DNA of 51,560 bases from an uncultured Bacteroidales bacterium. Its GTDB lineage: Bacteria; Bacteroidota; Bacteroidia; Bacteroidales; GWA2-32-17. A program made the translations under genes and the position numbers. The stretch is taken from contig CALGPK010000070.1 of NCBI GenBank assembly GCA_937960415.1, positions 1-51,560 of the forward strand, written 5' to 3'. The notes below the pieces were generated by a model. It saw nothing but the letters and a program-made list of their open reading frames with translations, did not search any database and had not been told where the DNA came from. Below, in pieces: positions 14,133 through 22,596 of the stretch. Each line of letters begins with the position of its first letter. The stretch's first letter is position 1.

Positions 14133-16331
14133 CTATGATCGTATAGTAAGCTCATTCATAATATGATACGAGCCGGCAAATTTTTCGATAACCCACAAAA
14201 CATAACGTATATCAACATTAATGGTTCGTTGCAATTCTTTGCTGTATATAAAATTACTACATAACCAATCCCAGTTTCCGTCGAAAGCAATACCAATAAG
14301 CTCGCCATTGGCATTCATAATAGGACTACCGGAATTACCACCCGTAATATCGTTGTCGGAAATAAAAGCTACGGGGAGCTTACCTGTTTCATCGGCATAA
14401 CGTCCAAAATCTTTCTTGTTGTACAACTCAATCAAACGAGGATGCACTTTAAATTCAGGATTAGAATCGTCCCATTTTTCTATAACACCATCTAAATATG
14501 TAATATAGTTGTAGTAAACAGCATCTCTGGGTTTATATGGTTGTATTGTACCGTATGTCAAACGGAATGTACTATTGGCATCGGGATAAAATGCTTTGTT
14601 GGGCTCATATTCGCGAATAGCTTCGAAATATTTGCGATCGAGAACCTGGAATTTAGCATTGGCTTGCTGATAAGCAGGTATGAGCTTAAACTGATATTCG
14701 CCCAGTAACGATTTTTGCAATAATACCAAAGGATCGTTTTGTAAAACATCTATGGACGGATTATCTAAAAATTTTTGCATGCGTTGCTTGTCGGTAAAAA
14801 TACTTTTTGTGTAAATGGTATTTAGCAAATTATCGACTTTTTCTTCGCTTGTTTTGCCTTTGTACTTTTTAGGGAAATCGTTTGTAAAGAACGATAATTG
14901 CTGATCTTTGGGAATATCGTTTAAATATGCCAGAAGCATAGCTTTAAAACATTCACGATCAATTTGAGGATAATATTCTTTGAACATGGTTTCGGATTTC
15001 TTTTTGAGCTGCTTTATGGTTTCTTCGAGTTGTTTTTCGTTTTCTTTTTTGTTTTTGAGTAGTGGTTCTAATGCCAAAAATTCTTGTATGGACATTATTT
15101 GAGAGCTTCCTTGCAAAATTCCAAATGAGAAATAAATTAAGTGCCGAATAGGATCAGCAAGTGCTTTATATGTTTCGTTGTAATCCTGAATTATATTTCC
15201 GTACTTATCTTTTCTACCAGCATCGATCCATGCTTGTAACTGTGTGTCGTATTGACGACGTTTATCGATGGCATCGGTTTTGGCAAGGGTAAGTACTTCG
15301 CCTTGCCACAATTTATAACCATTTGCCAAAGCGGCATAGTCGCTAGCCAGTGCTAATTGTATCTCTTTCGAAGTATCCATGTACTTTTTCCAAATATTGA
15401 GTTTTATACCCACTAATTTGATCAACGTAGGATTGTAAACATCGCGTTTGTATTCCATTCCAGCAGCTGTTAGGTAGCGTTCTGTTTGTCCGGGATAACC
15501 CATTATAAAGGTAAAATCGTTGGGTTTAACACCTTTAATAGAAATAGGCAAATGATACAATGGCTTATAGGGCACATTGTCTTTGCTGTATGTAGCTGGT
15601 TTTCCGTCGGGTGCTGTATATACACGAAAGACTGCAAAATCGCCGGTATGGCGTGGCCACATCCAGTTGTCGGTATCACCACCAAATTTGCCTATCGAAG
15701 AAGGCGGAACACCTACCAGACGCACATCTTTGAAAATTTCGTACACAAACAAATAATACTCATTACCGGCAAAAACACCTTTTACTTTTGCGTGGTAATG
15801 AGTACCTTCCTTAGCTTCTTTCTCAATTTCTTCAATGGCTTTGCGAATAAGCTTACGGCGTTCTTCTTCTTTCGTATCGTTTTTTATGTTTTGAAACACT
15901 CTGGCTGTAACATCTTCTATACGTACAATTCTAGAAACGCATAAACCTTCGGCAGGCAATTCTTCAGAAAGATTTTTTGCCCAAAAGCCATTAGCTAAAT
16001 AATCGTGTTCGAGTGTTGATAATTTTGCCACTGCATCGTAAGCACAGTGATGATTAGTAAAAATAAGACCTTGACCGCTAACAATTTCACCGGTACAAAA
16101 GCCTATATATTCGCCATTATTTTCGTTCATCAATTGTAAAATAGCATCTTTAATGGACGAATGATTAATGCTGTATATTTCTTCGGGTGTAAGCTTGCAA
16201 CCCAATCGTTGCATATCAGCATAATTGAGTTTAGCTATAAGATTGGGAAGCCACATCCCTTCGTCGGCTCTTGAAAGTTGAGCTGAAACGAACATAAATA
16301 ATCCAACAACAAAAAATTTTAAATATTTCAT
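14133..16331 (-). CDS. S46 family dipeptidyl-peptidase, DPP7-like
   Basis: Exported serine exopeptidase of family S46 that releases dipeptides from oligopeptides in the periplasm. A signal peptide (MKYLKFFVVGLFMFVSAQLSRA) is followed by DEGMWLPNLI. The catalytic triad can be placed: His in TNHHC (94/95), Asp in GGDTDNWMWPRHTGDF, and S667 in TGGNSGSP. The residue 18 after the serine, which sets P1 specificity in this family, is Gly (G685, in AFDGNW). This matches DPP7 (hydrophobic/broad P1), whereas DPP11 has Arg there. The length of 732 aa is typical. It is monocistronic, with a TAAATTTG box upstream and a terminator downstream. The family is characteristic of peptide-fermenting Bacteroidota. 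Confidence 0.93.
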   Translation of the reverse strand: MKYLKFFVVGLFMFVSAQLSRADEGMWLPNLIAKLNYADMQRLGCKLTPEEIYSINHSSIKDAILQLMNENNGEYIGFCTGEIVSGQGLIFTNHHCAYDAVAKLSTLEHDYLANGFWAKNLSEELPAEGLCVSRIVRIEDVTARVFQNIKNDTKEEERRKLIRKAIEEIEKEAKEGTHYHAKVKGVFAGNEYYLFVYEIFKDVRLVGVPPSSIGKFGGDTDNWMWPRHTGDFAVFRVYTAPDGKPATYSKDNVPYKPLYHLPISIKGVKPNDFTFIMGYPGQTERYLTAAGMEYKRDVYNPTLIKLVGIKLNIWKKYMDTSKEIQLALASDYAALANGYKLWQGEVLTLAKTDAIDKRRQYDTQLQAWIDAGRKDKYGNIIQDYNETYKALADPIRHLIYFSFGILQGSSQIMSIQEFLALEPLLKNKKENEKQLEETIKQLKKKSETMFKEYYPQIDRECFKAMLLAYLNDIPKDQQLSFFTNDFPKKYKGKTSEEKVDNLLNTIYTKSIFTDKQRMQKFLDNPSIDVLQNDPLVLLQKSLLGEYQFKLIPAYQQANAKFQVLDRKYFEAIREYEPNKAFYPDANSTFRLTYGTIQPYKPRDAVYYNYITYLDGVIEKWDDSNPEFKVHPRLIELYNKKDFGRYADETGKLPVAFISDNDITGGNSGSPIMNANGELIGIAFDGNWDWLCSNFIYSKELQRTINVDIRYVLWVIEKFAGSYHIMNELTIRS

Positions 16332-16356
16332 AAGATTTTTGAATTTTTAGTTTGCC

Positions 16357-16364
16357 CAAATTTA
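16357..16364 (-). promoter_or_regulatory. TAnnTTTG promoter element for the S46 peptidase gene
   Basis: TAAATTTG on the minus strand, 26-33 bases before the ATG. It lies in the 78-base gap that separates this gene from the PH-like gene. Confidence 0.45.
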
Positions 16365-16409
16365 TGAACTTTTTGTCTGATTTTCTAAAACGAATGAGAT
16401 TAAAAAAAG

Positions 16410-16715
16410 TTACATATTTTTGTTTTCTTCTAAAACTCTTACGAAATGTTCGCGGGCATACAAAGTAAATTTATACGAATGTTGGGCTGTTTTTAGTACC
16501 AAGACATTGGGAATCAATGCATAACTTGATTTTTTAATGATTTCAATTATGTCGTTGATGGGAATTTCAATCTTATAAAGTCTAGATTTTTTGTTTGATG
16601 CAACGAACACAACTTTGTCGGGTGTAATTTTCAATTTGCCGTCAATAGTGTTATTTGACGATTCGTAATATGTAGCTGCAACAGCAAGTAAGTATTTTCT
16701 GCTTCGGGATTTCAT
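16410..16715 (-). CDS. Small PH/GRAM-like domain protein
   Basis: A 101-aa protein without a signal peptide. DGKLKITPDKVVFVASNKKS followed by KIEIPINDIIEIIKKSSYALIPNVLVL and YKFTLYAREHFVRVLEE has the strand-strand-strand-helix pattern and the I-x-E-I-x-x-I boundary of bacterial PH/GRAM-like domains, which often bind membranes or proteins. The function is unknown. It sits between the M64 and S46 peptidase genes on the same strand, with 78-81 base gaps on each side, and may be independently transcribed. Confidence 0.6.
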   Translation of the reverse strand: MKSRSRKYLLAVAATYYESSNNTIDGKLKITPDKVVFVASNKKSRLYKIEIPINDIIEIIKKSSYALIPNVLVLKTAQHSYKFTLYAREHFVRVLEENKNM

Positions 16716-16796
16716 AAAAAATGATGCTTTATTACAAAGATAATGTTTTTTTTACAATTTTAGCAAAATGAAGTCTTTAATTCCTAAATTCTAGAA

Positions 16797-18071
16797 TCAG
16801 TTTGCTGTATTAAAACGAATAATCTGACGTATAATATTTTGACAAACTGGACAAAACTCAGGCTTTTGAAAGTCGCGCATAATGCAACTTACATAAGGAC
16901 GATAAATGCCTTTGCTTTTATAGCCAGCTCCTTCAAAAACACCTATTTTGTTTTCGTAGCCTTTGACTGGTGTTGGGACCGGTGTCGTTTTATCGAGCAT
17001 ATGTTTCCATTTTTTATTGAAATCGACTAATGTTGTTATATTAGCTTCCCATGGTTCTACAAGGAGATTGTAAAAATTTTCGTTGAATTCGTCGGCATTT
17101 TCATACTCGTCGCCCAAACCAGCAAAAGCATGACCAAATTCGTGTATAAATACATAATTTGCAAAAAGATTGTCTGATATAGCAATGCTGTAAAAATTAT
17201 ATATACCTCCTCCACCATACGTTTTAGTATTGACTAATACAATAATCTGGTCGTATGGAACATTATTCAGTATTTGTCCTAATATGTTATAATCGTAAAT
17301 CGATAGATAGCGATCTGTTGCAAAAGTATAAAACCGACTTTCTACGGCAGTTTTTTTCCATACATTCCGATGAGGTATGTCGGTGCCTTCTTCTTGTGAT
17401 GGTGACTGGACAAAATAAACATTGAAGTAACTTTTCATTTCTTTGAATGGCTCTTTTTCGAACAAAGCTTCGGTTAATCGCGTTGCATCGTTAACAAATT
17501 TATTCATTTGGTTGGCAGTATATCCTTCGGCAACAATAGCTATGTCTATTTTTTCGGAATAATTTCCTTGTTTTATATACTTTACAATGGGCAATTTATT
17601 GGGACTTTCTTTAATAATATCGGGCTGATTGGGACGAACATAAAACGATATGCGTTCGTTGTACTTCAAATTTTTATCTCGCTCGTAAAATACAACTCTA
17701 ATTGTTTTTTTGGGAAAAGGGATATTGATAAATTGCAAAAAAGTTCGATATGTATCTTTTGCTTCGGGAGTTAATTGCCACTCCTGAAATAATGTGCAAA
17801 AGCCGCTTGCATATATTAGCTTTTTTTCGGTCGAATCGAATACCTCTACACGATAGTGTCCGTAAAAGAACGTATCGACTAAATTTTTCCGATTACCGCT
17901 CCATATAGGTTCTTTGTATAATTTAGAGATGGAAAAAATAGTTTGTTTAGCATTGCCAGTTAAATAATATTCGATGCGTAAACGTTCGTCGGTAAAGTAA
18001 TCGAAATAATTCAGAGCAAAAACAGACAATACACACAATATATGTATCAGTAGAATGAAGTATTTTTTCAT
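16797..18071 (-). CDS. Secreted M64 family metallopeptidase
   Basis: Zinc peptidase of the IgA-protease-like family M64. The zinc motif HEFGH lies at residues 310-314, within FIHEFGHAFAGLGDEYE, whose final acidic stretch supplies the third ligand region. The N-terminal beta domain (~30-160) precedes it. C-terminal CIMRDFQKPEFCPVCQNII carries three Cys typical of the family. An earlier in-frame ATG exists at 18092, but I chose 18071: the product then starts with a proper signal peptide (MKKYFILLIHILCVLSVFA), and the TAGTTTTG promoter box covers 18090-18097. It is divergent from the thioredoxin-like gene. Substrates are unknown, and the activity is probably extracellular or periplasmic protein degradation. 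Confidence 0.9.
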   Translation of the reverse strand: MKKYFILLIHILCVLSVFALNYFDYFTDERLRIEYYLTGNAKQTIFSISKLYKEPIWSGNRKNLVDTFFYGHYRVEVFDSTEKKLIYASGFCTLFQEWQLTPEAKDTYRTFLQFINIPFPKKTIRVVFYERDKNLKYNERISFYVRPNQPDIIKESPNKLPIVKYIKQGNYSEKIDIAIVAEGYTANQMNKFVNDATRLTEALFEKEPFKEMKSYFNVYFVQSPSQEEGTDIPHRNVWKKTAVESRFYTFATDRYLSIYDYNILGQILNNVPYDQIIVLVNTKTYGGGGIYNFYSIAISDNLFANYVFIHEFGHAFAGLGDEYENADEFNENFYNLLVEPWEANITTLVDFNKKWKHMLDKTTPVPTPVKGYENKIGVFEGAGYKSKGIYRPYVSCIMRDFQKPEFCPVCQNIIRQIIRFNTAN

Positions 18072-18089
18072 ACAATTTTGAACTTGATA

Positions 18090-18097
18090 CAAAACTA
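18090..18097 (-). promoter_or_regulatory. TAnnTTTG promoter element for the M64 peptidase gene
   Basis: TAGTTTTG on the minus strand, 19-26 bases before the chosen ATG at 18071. It overlaps the alternative upstream ATG. Confidence 0.5.
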
Positions 18098-18140
18098 TGA
18101 AATTTTGAACAGAAATGATAAAAAATATCGAATTAACTTG

Positions 18141-18148
18141 TATTTTTG
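18141..18148 (+). promoter_or_regulatory. TAnnTTTG promoter element for the thioredoxin-like operon
   Basis: TATTTTTG, 17-24 bases before the ATG at 18165. Its position rules against the longer reading-frame start at 18078. Confidence 0.5.
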
Positions 18149-18164
18149 CATAAATTCACTTTTT

Positions 18165-18674
18165 ATGAAAAAAATTCTACTCTTTTTAATAGTTGGTACA
18201 TTTATTAGAGCTAATGCACAAGAATGGAATCATCGAACGTTCGATGAAAAAAAACAGCAGGAAATTCTTATTGGCAAATGCAATAAGCAAGCTTTTATGC
18301 AAGAGCCTTTTAATCAGTGGTTTGTTCCCGAATACGAACAATATCGACCCAACAACGAGATGCTAATACAAGCTAAAAAGTACATCAATGAACAACTTAA
18401 AATAGTAGCTATTTTTGGTTCGTGGTGCAGCGATTCACAAGAACAACTTCCTCGATTTATGAAAGTTATGGATTATATGGGTTATACTCCCGACATGCTC
18501 GAACTTATTGCCGTTGATGGCAATAAAAACTGCGAAATGATGGATATAAGCCAGTATAAAATAGAAAAAGTACCTACATTTATATTTTACAAAAAAGGCA
18601 AAGAAATTGGACGCATTGTTGAAACACCGTCCGAAACGTTTGAAAGAGACATGATAAAATTTTTTAAAAAATAG
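18165..18674 (+). CDS. Periplasmic thioredoxin-like protein with single active-site Cys
   Basis: A 169-aa exported thioredoxin-fold protein. The signal peptide is MKKILLFLIVGTFIRANAQ. The fold is indicated by KIVAIFGSWCSDSQEQLPRFMKVMD and the cis-proline segment KVPTFIFYKKG (P137). The active site reads W-C88-S-D-S91, so the resolving cysteine of CxxC is replaced by Ser. The start at 18165 is chosen over 18078 because it gives the signal peptide and lies downstream of the TATTTTTG box. It heads a compact plus-strand run (gaps of 7, 2 and 6 bases). It may act as a thiol-binding or peroxiredoxin-like protein instead of a disulfide reductase. Confidence 0.82.
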   Translation: MKKILLFLIVGTFIRANAQEWNHRTFDEKKQQEILIGKCNKQAFMQEPFNQWFVPEYEQYRPNNEMLIQAKKYINEQLKIVAIFGSWCSDSQEQLPRFMKVMDYMGYTPDMLELIAVDGNKNCEMMDISQYKIEKVPTFIFYKKGKEIGRIVETPSETFERDMIKFFKK

Positions 18675-18681
18675 CAACATT

Positions 18682-19065
18682 ATGAATACAATGAATGAAA
18701 AATCAGCAACTTCCATTGTCTTTAGTATTCTTGCCTTAATAGTGGCAATTATTGCTTTATTACTGTCGTTTCTACCTTTTATTGGAATTATCTCTCTTAT
18801 TTTAGGGGGTATAGCTATTATCTTTTCTATTTTGGCCTATTTTTTTGCAACACCTCACCAAAGCAAAAATTTAATACTTGCAGCATTTATTGTGGCATTG
18901 TTTAGCATCATCTTTTCGTACTGGCAATATCAGGATATTAAAAACAAAGCTCAAAAAACCATTCAAAAAATAACCGACGATTTCGAAGAAATTCAACAAT
19001 TAGAATCATTAGACAGCTTAAACAGCAATACCGACGAAATGAGATCTCGATTAGACAGTTTATAA
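18682..19065 (+). CDS. Small inner-membrane protein (three hydrophobic segments)
   Basis: A 127-aa protein with hydrophobic segments at ~12-30, ~33-53 and ~62-82 (TSIVFSILALIVAIIALLLSF, FIGIISLILGGIAIIFSILAYFF, LILAAFIVALFSIIFSYW). The glycine-rich middle helix is as in DUF4190-like membrane proteins. A charged C-terminal helix follows (KTIQKITDDFEEIQQLESLDSL). A second in-frame start (MNEKS) lies three codons downstream. It sits seven bases after the thioredoxin-like gene and two before the lipoprotein gene. The function is unknown. Confidence 0.75.
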   Translation: MNTMNEKSATSIVFSILALIVAIIALLLSFLPFIGIISLILGGIAIIFSILAYFFATPHQSKNLILAAFIVALFSIIFSYWQYQDIKNKAQKTIQKITDDFEEIQQLESLDSLNSNTDEMRSRLDSL

Positions 19066-19067
19066 TT

Positions 19068-19517
19068 ATGAAAAAGCAGATAATTTTTTTTTGCTTGATA
19101 AGTTTAATATGGTCGTGTTCTCAAAGTCCATATCTAAAAATAGAACAAACTTCGGCCGACGGAAAGCTGTTGTTTACCTGTTTAATAGACACTATCGGCG
19201 GAAAATCCGACACATTAGAAAAAACCGAATATTATTCTAACGGACAAATTCGTGTAAAAGGGACATTTAAAAATAACCTTCGCGATGGCGAATGGACTTA
19301 CTTTTTCGAAAACGGCAATATCTGGAGTAAAGGTACATTTAAGCAAGGTAAAAGCGATGGAATCTTTACCATATATAACAAAGATGGAAGCTTGTTTATG
19401 AAATCATCGTATAAAATGGGAAAGCCTCACGGTAAATGGCAATTTTACGAAAACAATCAGCTTAAACGCGAAATTTATTTTTCCAACGACTCTATAATTA
19501 AAGAAATCAATTATTAA
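19068..19517 (+). CDS. Lipoprotein with MORN-like (YwqK-type) repeats
   Basis: A 149-aa protein with a lipobox ending at C17 (LISLIWSC). Four repeats of the MORN-variant type follow, with the pattern YxxGxIxxKGxFKxxxxDGxWxxYxxNG: TEYYSNGQIRVKGTFKNNLRDG, EWTYFFENGNIWSKGTFKQGKSDG, then IFTIYNKDGSLFMKSSYKMG and KPHGKWQFYENNQLKREI. Such repeats occur in many Bacteroidota envelope lipoproteins and in YwqK-like proteins. The biological role is unknown. It is tightly packed with its neighbours (2 and 6 bases). Confidence 0.8.
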   Translation: MKKQIIFFCLISLIWSCSQSPYLKIEQTSADGKLLFTCLIDTIGGKSDTLEKTEYYSNGQIRVKGTFKNNLRDGEWTYFFENGNIWSKGTFKQGKSDGIFTIYNKDGSLFMKSSYKMGKPHGKWQFYENNQLKREIYFSNDSIIKEINY

Positions 19518-19523
19518 GCGTAC

Positions 19524-20390
19524 ATGATTTTATCGTTGTTAAGGGTTTGGGCTTGTCTTGTTTTTGTTTGTTTAGCATGGAGTAGTAGCAATAATCAAAG
19601 TTCAACAAAATTATTCTGGAAAGAACTTTTGCCAGGACTCTATTACACCGAAGTTCATATACCATACAATATTCATATTTCCGACCGTAAGCTAACTATA
19701 CTAAAAATCAACTCTCAGTATTTCGAAAGTAATATTTATGCTTCGCTGGCAATAGATAGCGTCAAACGGACCATTAGCCAGTGGGCAAGCCATTTTAACT
19801 TAAATGTTGCCTTCAATGCCGGGATGTACCATCTTACAGACACATATCAATCGGTAGGCTATTTAAAGTCAAATGATAGTGTAATTCAACCAGTGTGGAA
19901 AGATAATTTTTACGTTTTAGCGTTATTCCAGCCTTCGTGTAATTCTGTAATACCATTTGAAATGATAGATATGACTTCCGAATTGTACGACAGTCTTTTA
20001 TGTTGTTATTCATCGGCTGTTCAATCAATCCGAATGATTGATAGTAACGGTAAGCAAATATTTTGGAAGCCAAAACGCTTGATATACAGTAGCATGATAG
20101 TACTTGGCGAAGATGTGGAGCACAATGCCATTGTAGCTTTTACACGTACGCCCCTTTCTGCCAATCAAATGAGCCATTTGCTCATACATTTGCCATTAAA
20201 TATTCGCACAACCATGTACTTAGAAGGCGGTCCCGAAGCTTGTTTATACGTTCGCACCGATGATACTTTAATACTTAAAAACGGAAGCTGGGTTTCGCAT
20301 ACTTTTCCTACCGATACCAATACCCGGTATTGGAACTTGCCTCACATCATTGGATTTAAATATCGCAACAATGCTAACATCATGCGTTGA
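19524..20390 (+). CDS. Phosphodiester glycosidase (NAGPA-domain) family protein
   Basis: A 288-aa exported protein with an N-terminal hydrophobic segment (MILSLLRVWACLVFVCLAWS). NAGMYHLTDTYQSVGYLKS and the C-terminal segment MYLEGGPEACLYVR fit the phosphodiester glycosidase (NAGPA) family, whose known members remove GlcNAc or other sugars from phosphodiester linkages. The substrate in bacteria is largely unknown, with teichoic- or capsule-like polymers being possible. It is the last gene of the thioredoxin-like run and converges on pseC with only two bases between the stops. Confidence 0.82.
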   Translation: MILSLLRVWACLVFVCLAWSSSNNQSSTKLFWKELLPGLYYTEVHIPYNIHISDRKLTILKINSQYFESNIYASLAIDSVKRTISQWASHFNLNVAFNAGMYHLTDTYQSVGYLKSNDSVIQPVWKDNFYVLALFQPSCNSVIPFEMIDMTSELYDSLLCCYSSAVQSIRMIDSNGKQIFWKPKRLIYSSMIVLGEDVEHNAIVAFTRTPLSANQMSHLLIHLPLNIRTTMYLEGGPEACLYVRTDDTLILKNGSWVSHTFPTDTNTRYWNLPHIIGFKYRNNANIMR

Positions 20391-20392
20391 CT

Positions 20393-21559
20393 TTAAGACT
20401 TCTTAGCATAAAATTCGTTAATACTGGCAATAACATATTCCTGTTGTTCGTTGGTTAATGTTTGAAACAACGGTAAGCTCAAGCATTTTTCGTAATATGC
20501 TTCGGCTTTCGGAAAATCGCCCATTTTCCAACCCAATTGACGATAATACGGAAAAGTATGTACCGGAATGTAATGTACCTGACAAAAAATATTTTTAGTA
20601 CGCAGAAAATCGTATAATTGCTTACGATAATCTGTTTGTATTATAAATAAATGATATGCATGACGAATGTTGTTATGAGTATAAGGCAACTGTATATGGT
20701 CGATATTGGACAATGCACGAAAATAAGTATGAGCTAATTCAATCCTACGTTGCAAATTTTTAGATGCTCTTTTCAGCTGACTTAGGCCTAATGCAGCCTG
20801 TATATCGGTAAGTCTATAATTATAACCCAGCTGTAGCATTTCATAATACCAACCACCATCGTTTTTGTCGAGCATCGATGTATCGCGTGTAATTCCGTGT
20901 GTTCTAAGTAATTTAATTTTTCGATAAATTTCTTCATTATTGGTTGTAATCATTCCGCCTTCGCCAGTGGCAATATGTTTAACCGGGTGAAACGAAAAAA
21001 TAGCCGCATCGGCATAAACACCATTTCCGCATTGCTGCCAAACATTTTGCGAATCGAGAAATGCTCCACCGGGGGCATGGCAAGCATCTTCAAGAATCCA
21101 CAAACCATATTTATCGGCTATGGTTCTCAATTCTTCTGTATGGACAGGATAACCTGCTAAATCAATGGGAATGATACCTGAATAATCTTTACCATTCGAT
21201 TTTTTTAAAATATCGTCCACTATGTTTAAATCGATTGTGTAAGTTTTTGGATCGATATCGGCAAAAACCACTTCGCCACCAGCATAAAGCACACAATTGG
21301 CACTGGCTGCAAAGGTTATAGGGCTCGTAATTACTTTTTTACCACGGTTTAAACCTAAAGATAATACCGATAAATGTAAAGCAGCAGTACCATTAGCAAC
21401 AGCTACCGCAAATCTACTACCAATATATGCGGCAAATTCTTGTTCAAATTTTTCAATGGTAGGTCCTTGAGTCAAAAAGTCCGACCTCAGAACTTCAACA
21501 ACCGAATGTATGTCTTCTTCGGTAATTTCCTGACGACCGTATGGTATAGGTTTCATCAT
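20393..21559 (-). CDS. pseC: UDP-4-amino-4,6-dideoxy-sugar transaminase, PseC-like
   Basis: PLP-dependent DegT/DnrJ/EryC1 family aminotransferase. Lysine K194 in SFHPVKHIATGEGG binds PLP, D158 lies in ILEDACHAPGG, and GTAALHLSVLSLGL with SPITFAASANCVLYAGG is typical. It follows pseB with a 4-base ATGA overlap, which supports the second step of CMP-pseudaminic acid synthesis: amination of the 4-keto sugar made by PseB. Related aminotransferases make other 4-amino-6-deoxy sugars, so PseC is the likeliest reading in this context and not an exclusive one. Later pathway genes (pseH, pseG, pseI, pseF) are not in the window. Confidence 0.88.
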   Translation of the reverse strand: MMKPIPYGRQEITEEDIHSVVEVLRSDFLTQGPTIEKFEQEFAAYIGSRFAVAVANGTAALHLSVLSLGLNRGKKVITSPITFAASANCVLYAGGEVVFADIDPKTYTIDLNIVDDILKKSNGKDYSGIIPIDLAGYPVHTEELRTIADKYGLWILEDACHAPGGAFLDSQNVWQQCGNGVYADAAIFSFHPVKHIATGEGGMITTNNEEIYRKIKLLRTHGITRDTSMLDKNDGGWYYEMLQLGYNYRLTDIQAALGLSQLKRASKNLQRRIELAHTYFRALSNIDHIQLPYTHNNIRHAYHLFIIQTDYRKQLYDFLRTKNIFCQVHYIPVHTFPYYRQLGWKMGDFPKAEAYYEKCLSLPLFQTLTNEQQEYVIASINEFYAKKS

Positions 21560-22590
21560 TCTATTGAAAATGCAGGATCAACATGTTGTTTAATTAAGAT
21601 ACGCAATTCTTCTACTGATAGCCATTGTGTATTTGTACCACTATTGTATTTAAACCCTCTTTCAACGAGTTTTCCACGATGATGTTGAATAAAGGCCTGC
21701 AATTCTTTTTCAGGCAAAACCGGTAATATTACAAAATGACTACCACAATCAATGGTACTAAAACTGTCGTGTTCGGTAATCATTTCTTCGTGAATTTTTT
21801 CTCCGGGGCGAATTCCTACAATACGTTTTTCTGCATTGGGTGCAATAGCTTCGGCTAAATCAAGAATACGATAAGAAGGTATTTTAGGGACAAATATTTC
21901 GCTTCCGATAGATTGTTCAATGGCAAATAGAACCAAATCGACACCTTCTTCGAGAGTAATGTTAAAGCGAGTCATATCGGGGTGAGTAATAGGCAAATAG
22001 CCTTTTTTTCGATGTTCGATAAAAAACGGAATAACAGAACCACGACTACCCATAACATTTCCATAACGAACAACCGAAAAGCGTATATCTCGTTTGCCTT
22101 TTATATTATTTGCAGAAATAAATAGTTTATCGCTACATAATTTTGTAGCACCATATAAGTTTATTGGCGATGCGGCTTTGTCGGTCGAAAGTGCTACTAC
22201 TTGCTTTACTCCCATATCGAGGGCAGCATTGATAACATTTTCGGCTCCGATTATGTTGGTTTTTATAAATTCCATGGGGTTGTATTCGGCAGCAGGCACT
22301 TGTTTTAAAGCAGCTGCATGTACTATAATTTCTATCCCTTCGCAGGCACGTTTAAAGCGTTCGGCATCGCGTATATCGCCTATAAAAAAGCGTATTCCGT
22401 CGTATTTCGATTTTGGAAATTGTTGAGACATTTCGAATTGTTTTAACTCATCACGAGAAAAAACAACCAACCGCTTAATGTGTGGCCAGCGTTTTAAAAC
22501 AGTTTCGACAAATTTTTTTCCAAAAGATCCGGTACCTCCTGTAATTAAAACAGTTCTTTCGTTTAGATCAAGGCTAGATGAGGGTTTCAT
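21556..22590 (-). CDS. pseB: UDP-N-acetylglucosamine 4,6-dehydratase (inverting), PseB-like
   Basis: Extended SDR enzyme catalysing the first step of pseudaminic acid synthesis. VLITGGTGSFGKKFVETVL carries the glycine-rich NAD(P) loop at ~residues 15-25. HAAALKQVPAAEYNPMEFIKTNIIGAENV and LSTDKAASPINLYGATKLCSDKL are hallmark segments of the FlaA1/PseB group, and VRYGNVMGSRGSVIPFF is also typical. The length of 344 aa is slightly above usual (~330) because of a C-terminal stretch. It overlaps pseC by 4 bases and lies 6 bases after the DUF115-like gene. Confidence 0.9.
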   Translation of the reverse strand: MKPSSSLDLNERTVLITGGTGSFGKKFVETVLKRWPHIKRLVVFSRDELKQFEMSQQFPKSKYDGIRFFIGDIRDAERFKRACEGIEIIVHAAALKQVPAAEYNPMEFIKTNIIGAENVINAALDMGVKQVVALSTDKAASPINLYGATKLCSDKLFISANNIKGKRDIRFSVVRYGNVMGSRGSVIPFFIEHRKKGYLPITHPDMTRFNITLEEGVDLVLFAIEQSIGSEIFVPKIPSYRILDLAEAIAPNAEKRIVGIRPGEKIHEEMITEHDSFSTIDCGSHFVILPVLPEKELQAFIQHHRGKLVERGFKYNSGTNTQWLSVEELRILIKQHVDPAFSIE

Positions 22591-22596
22591 AATTAG

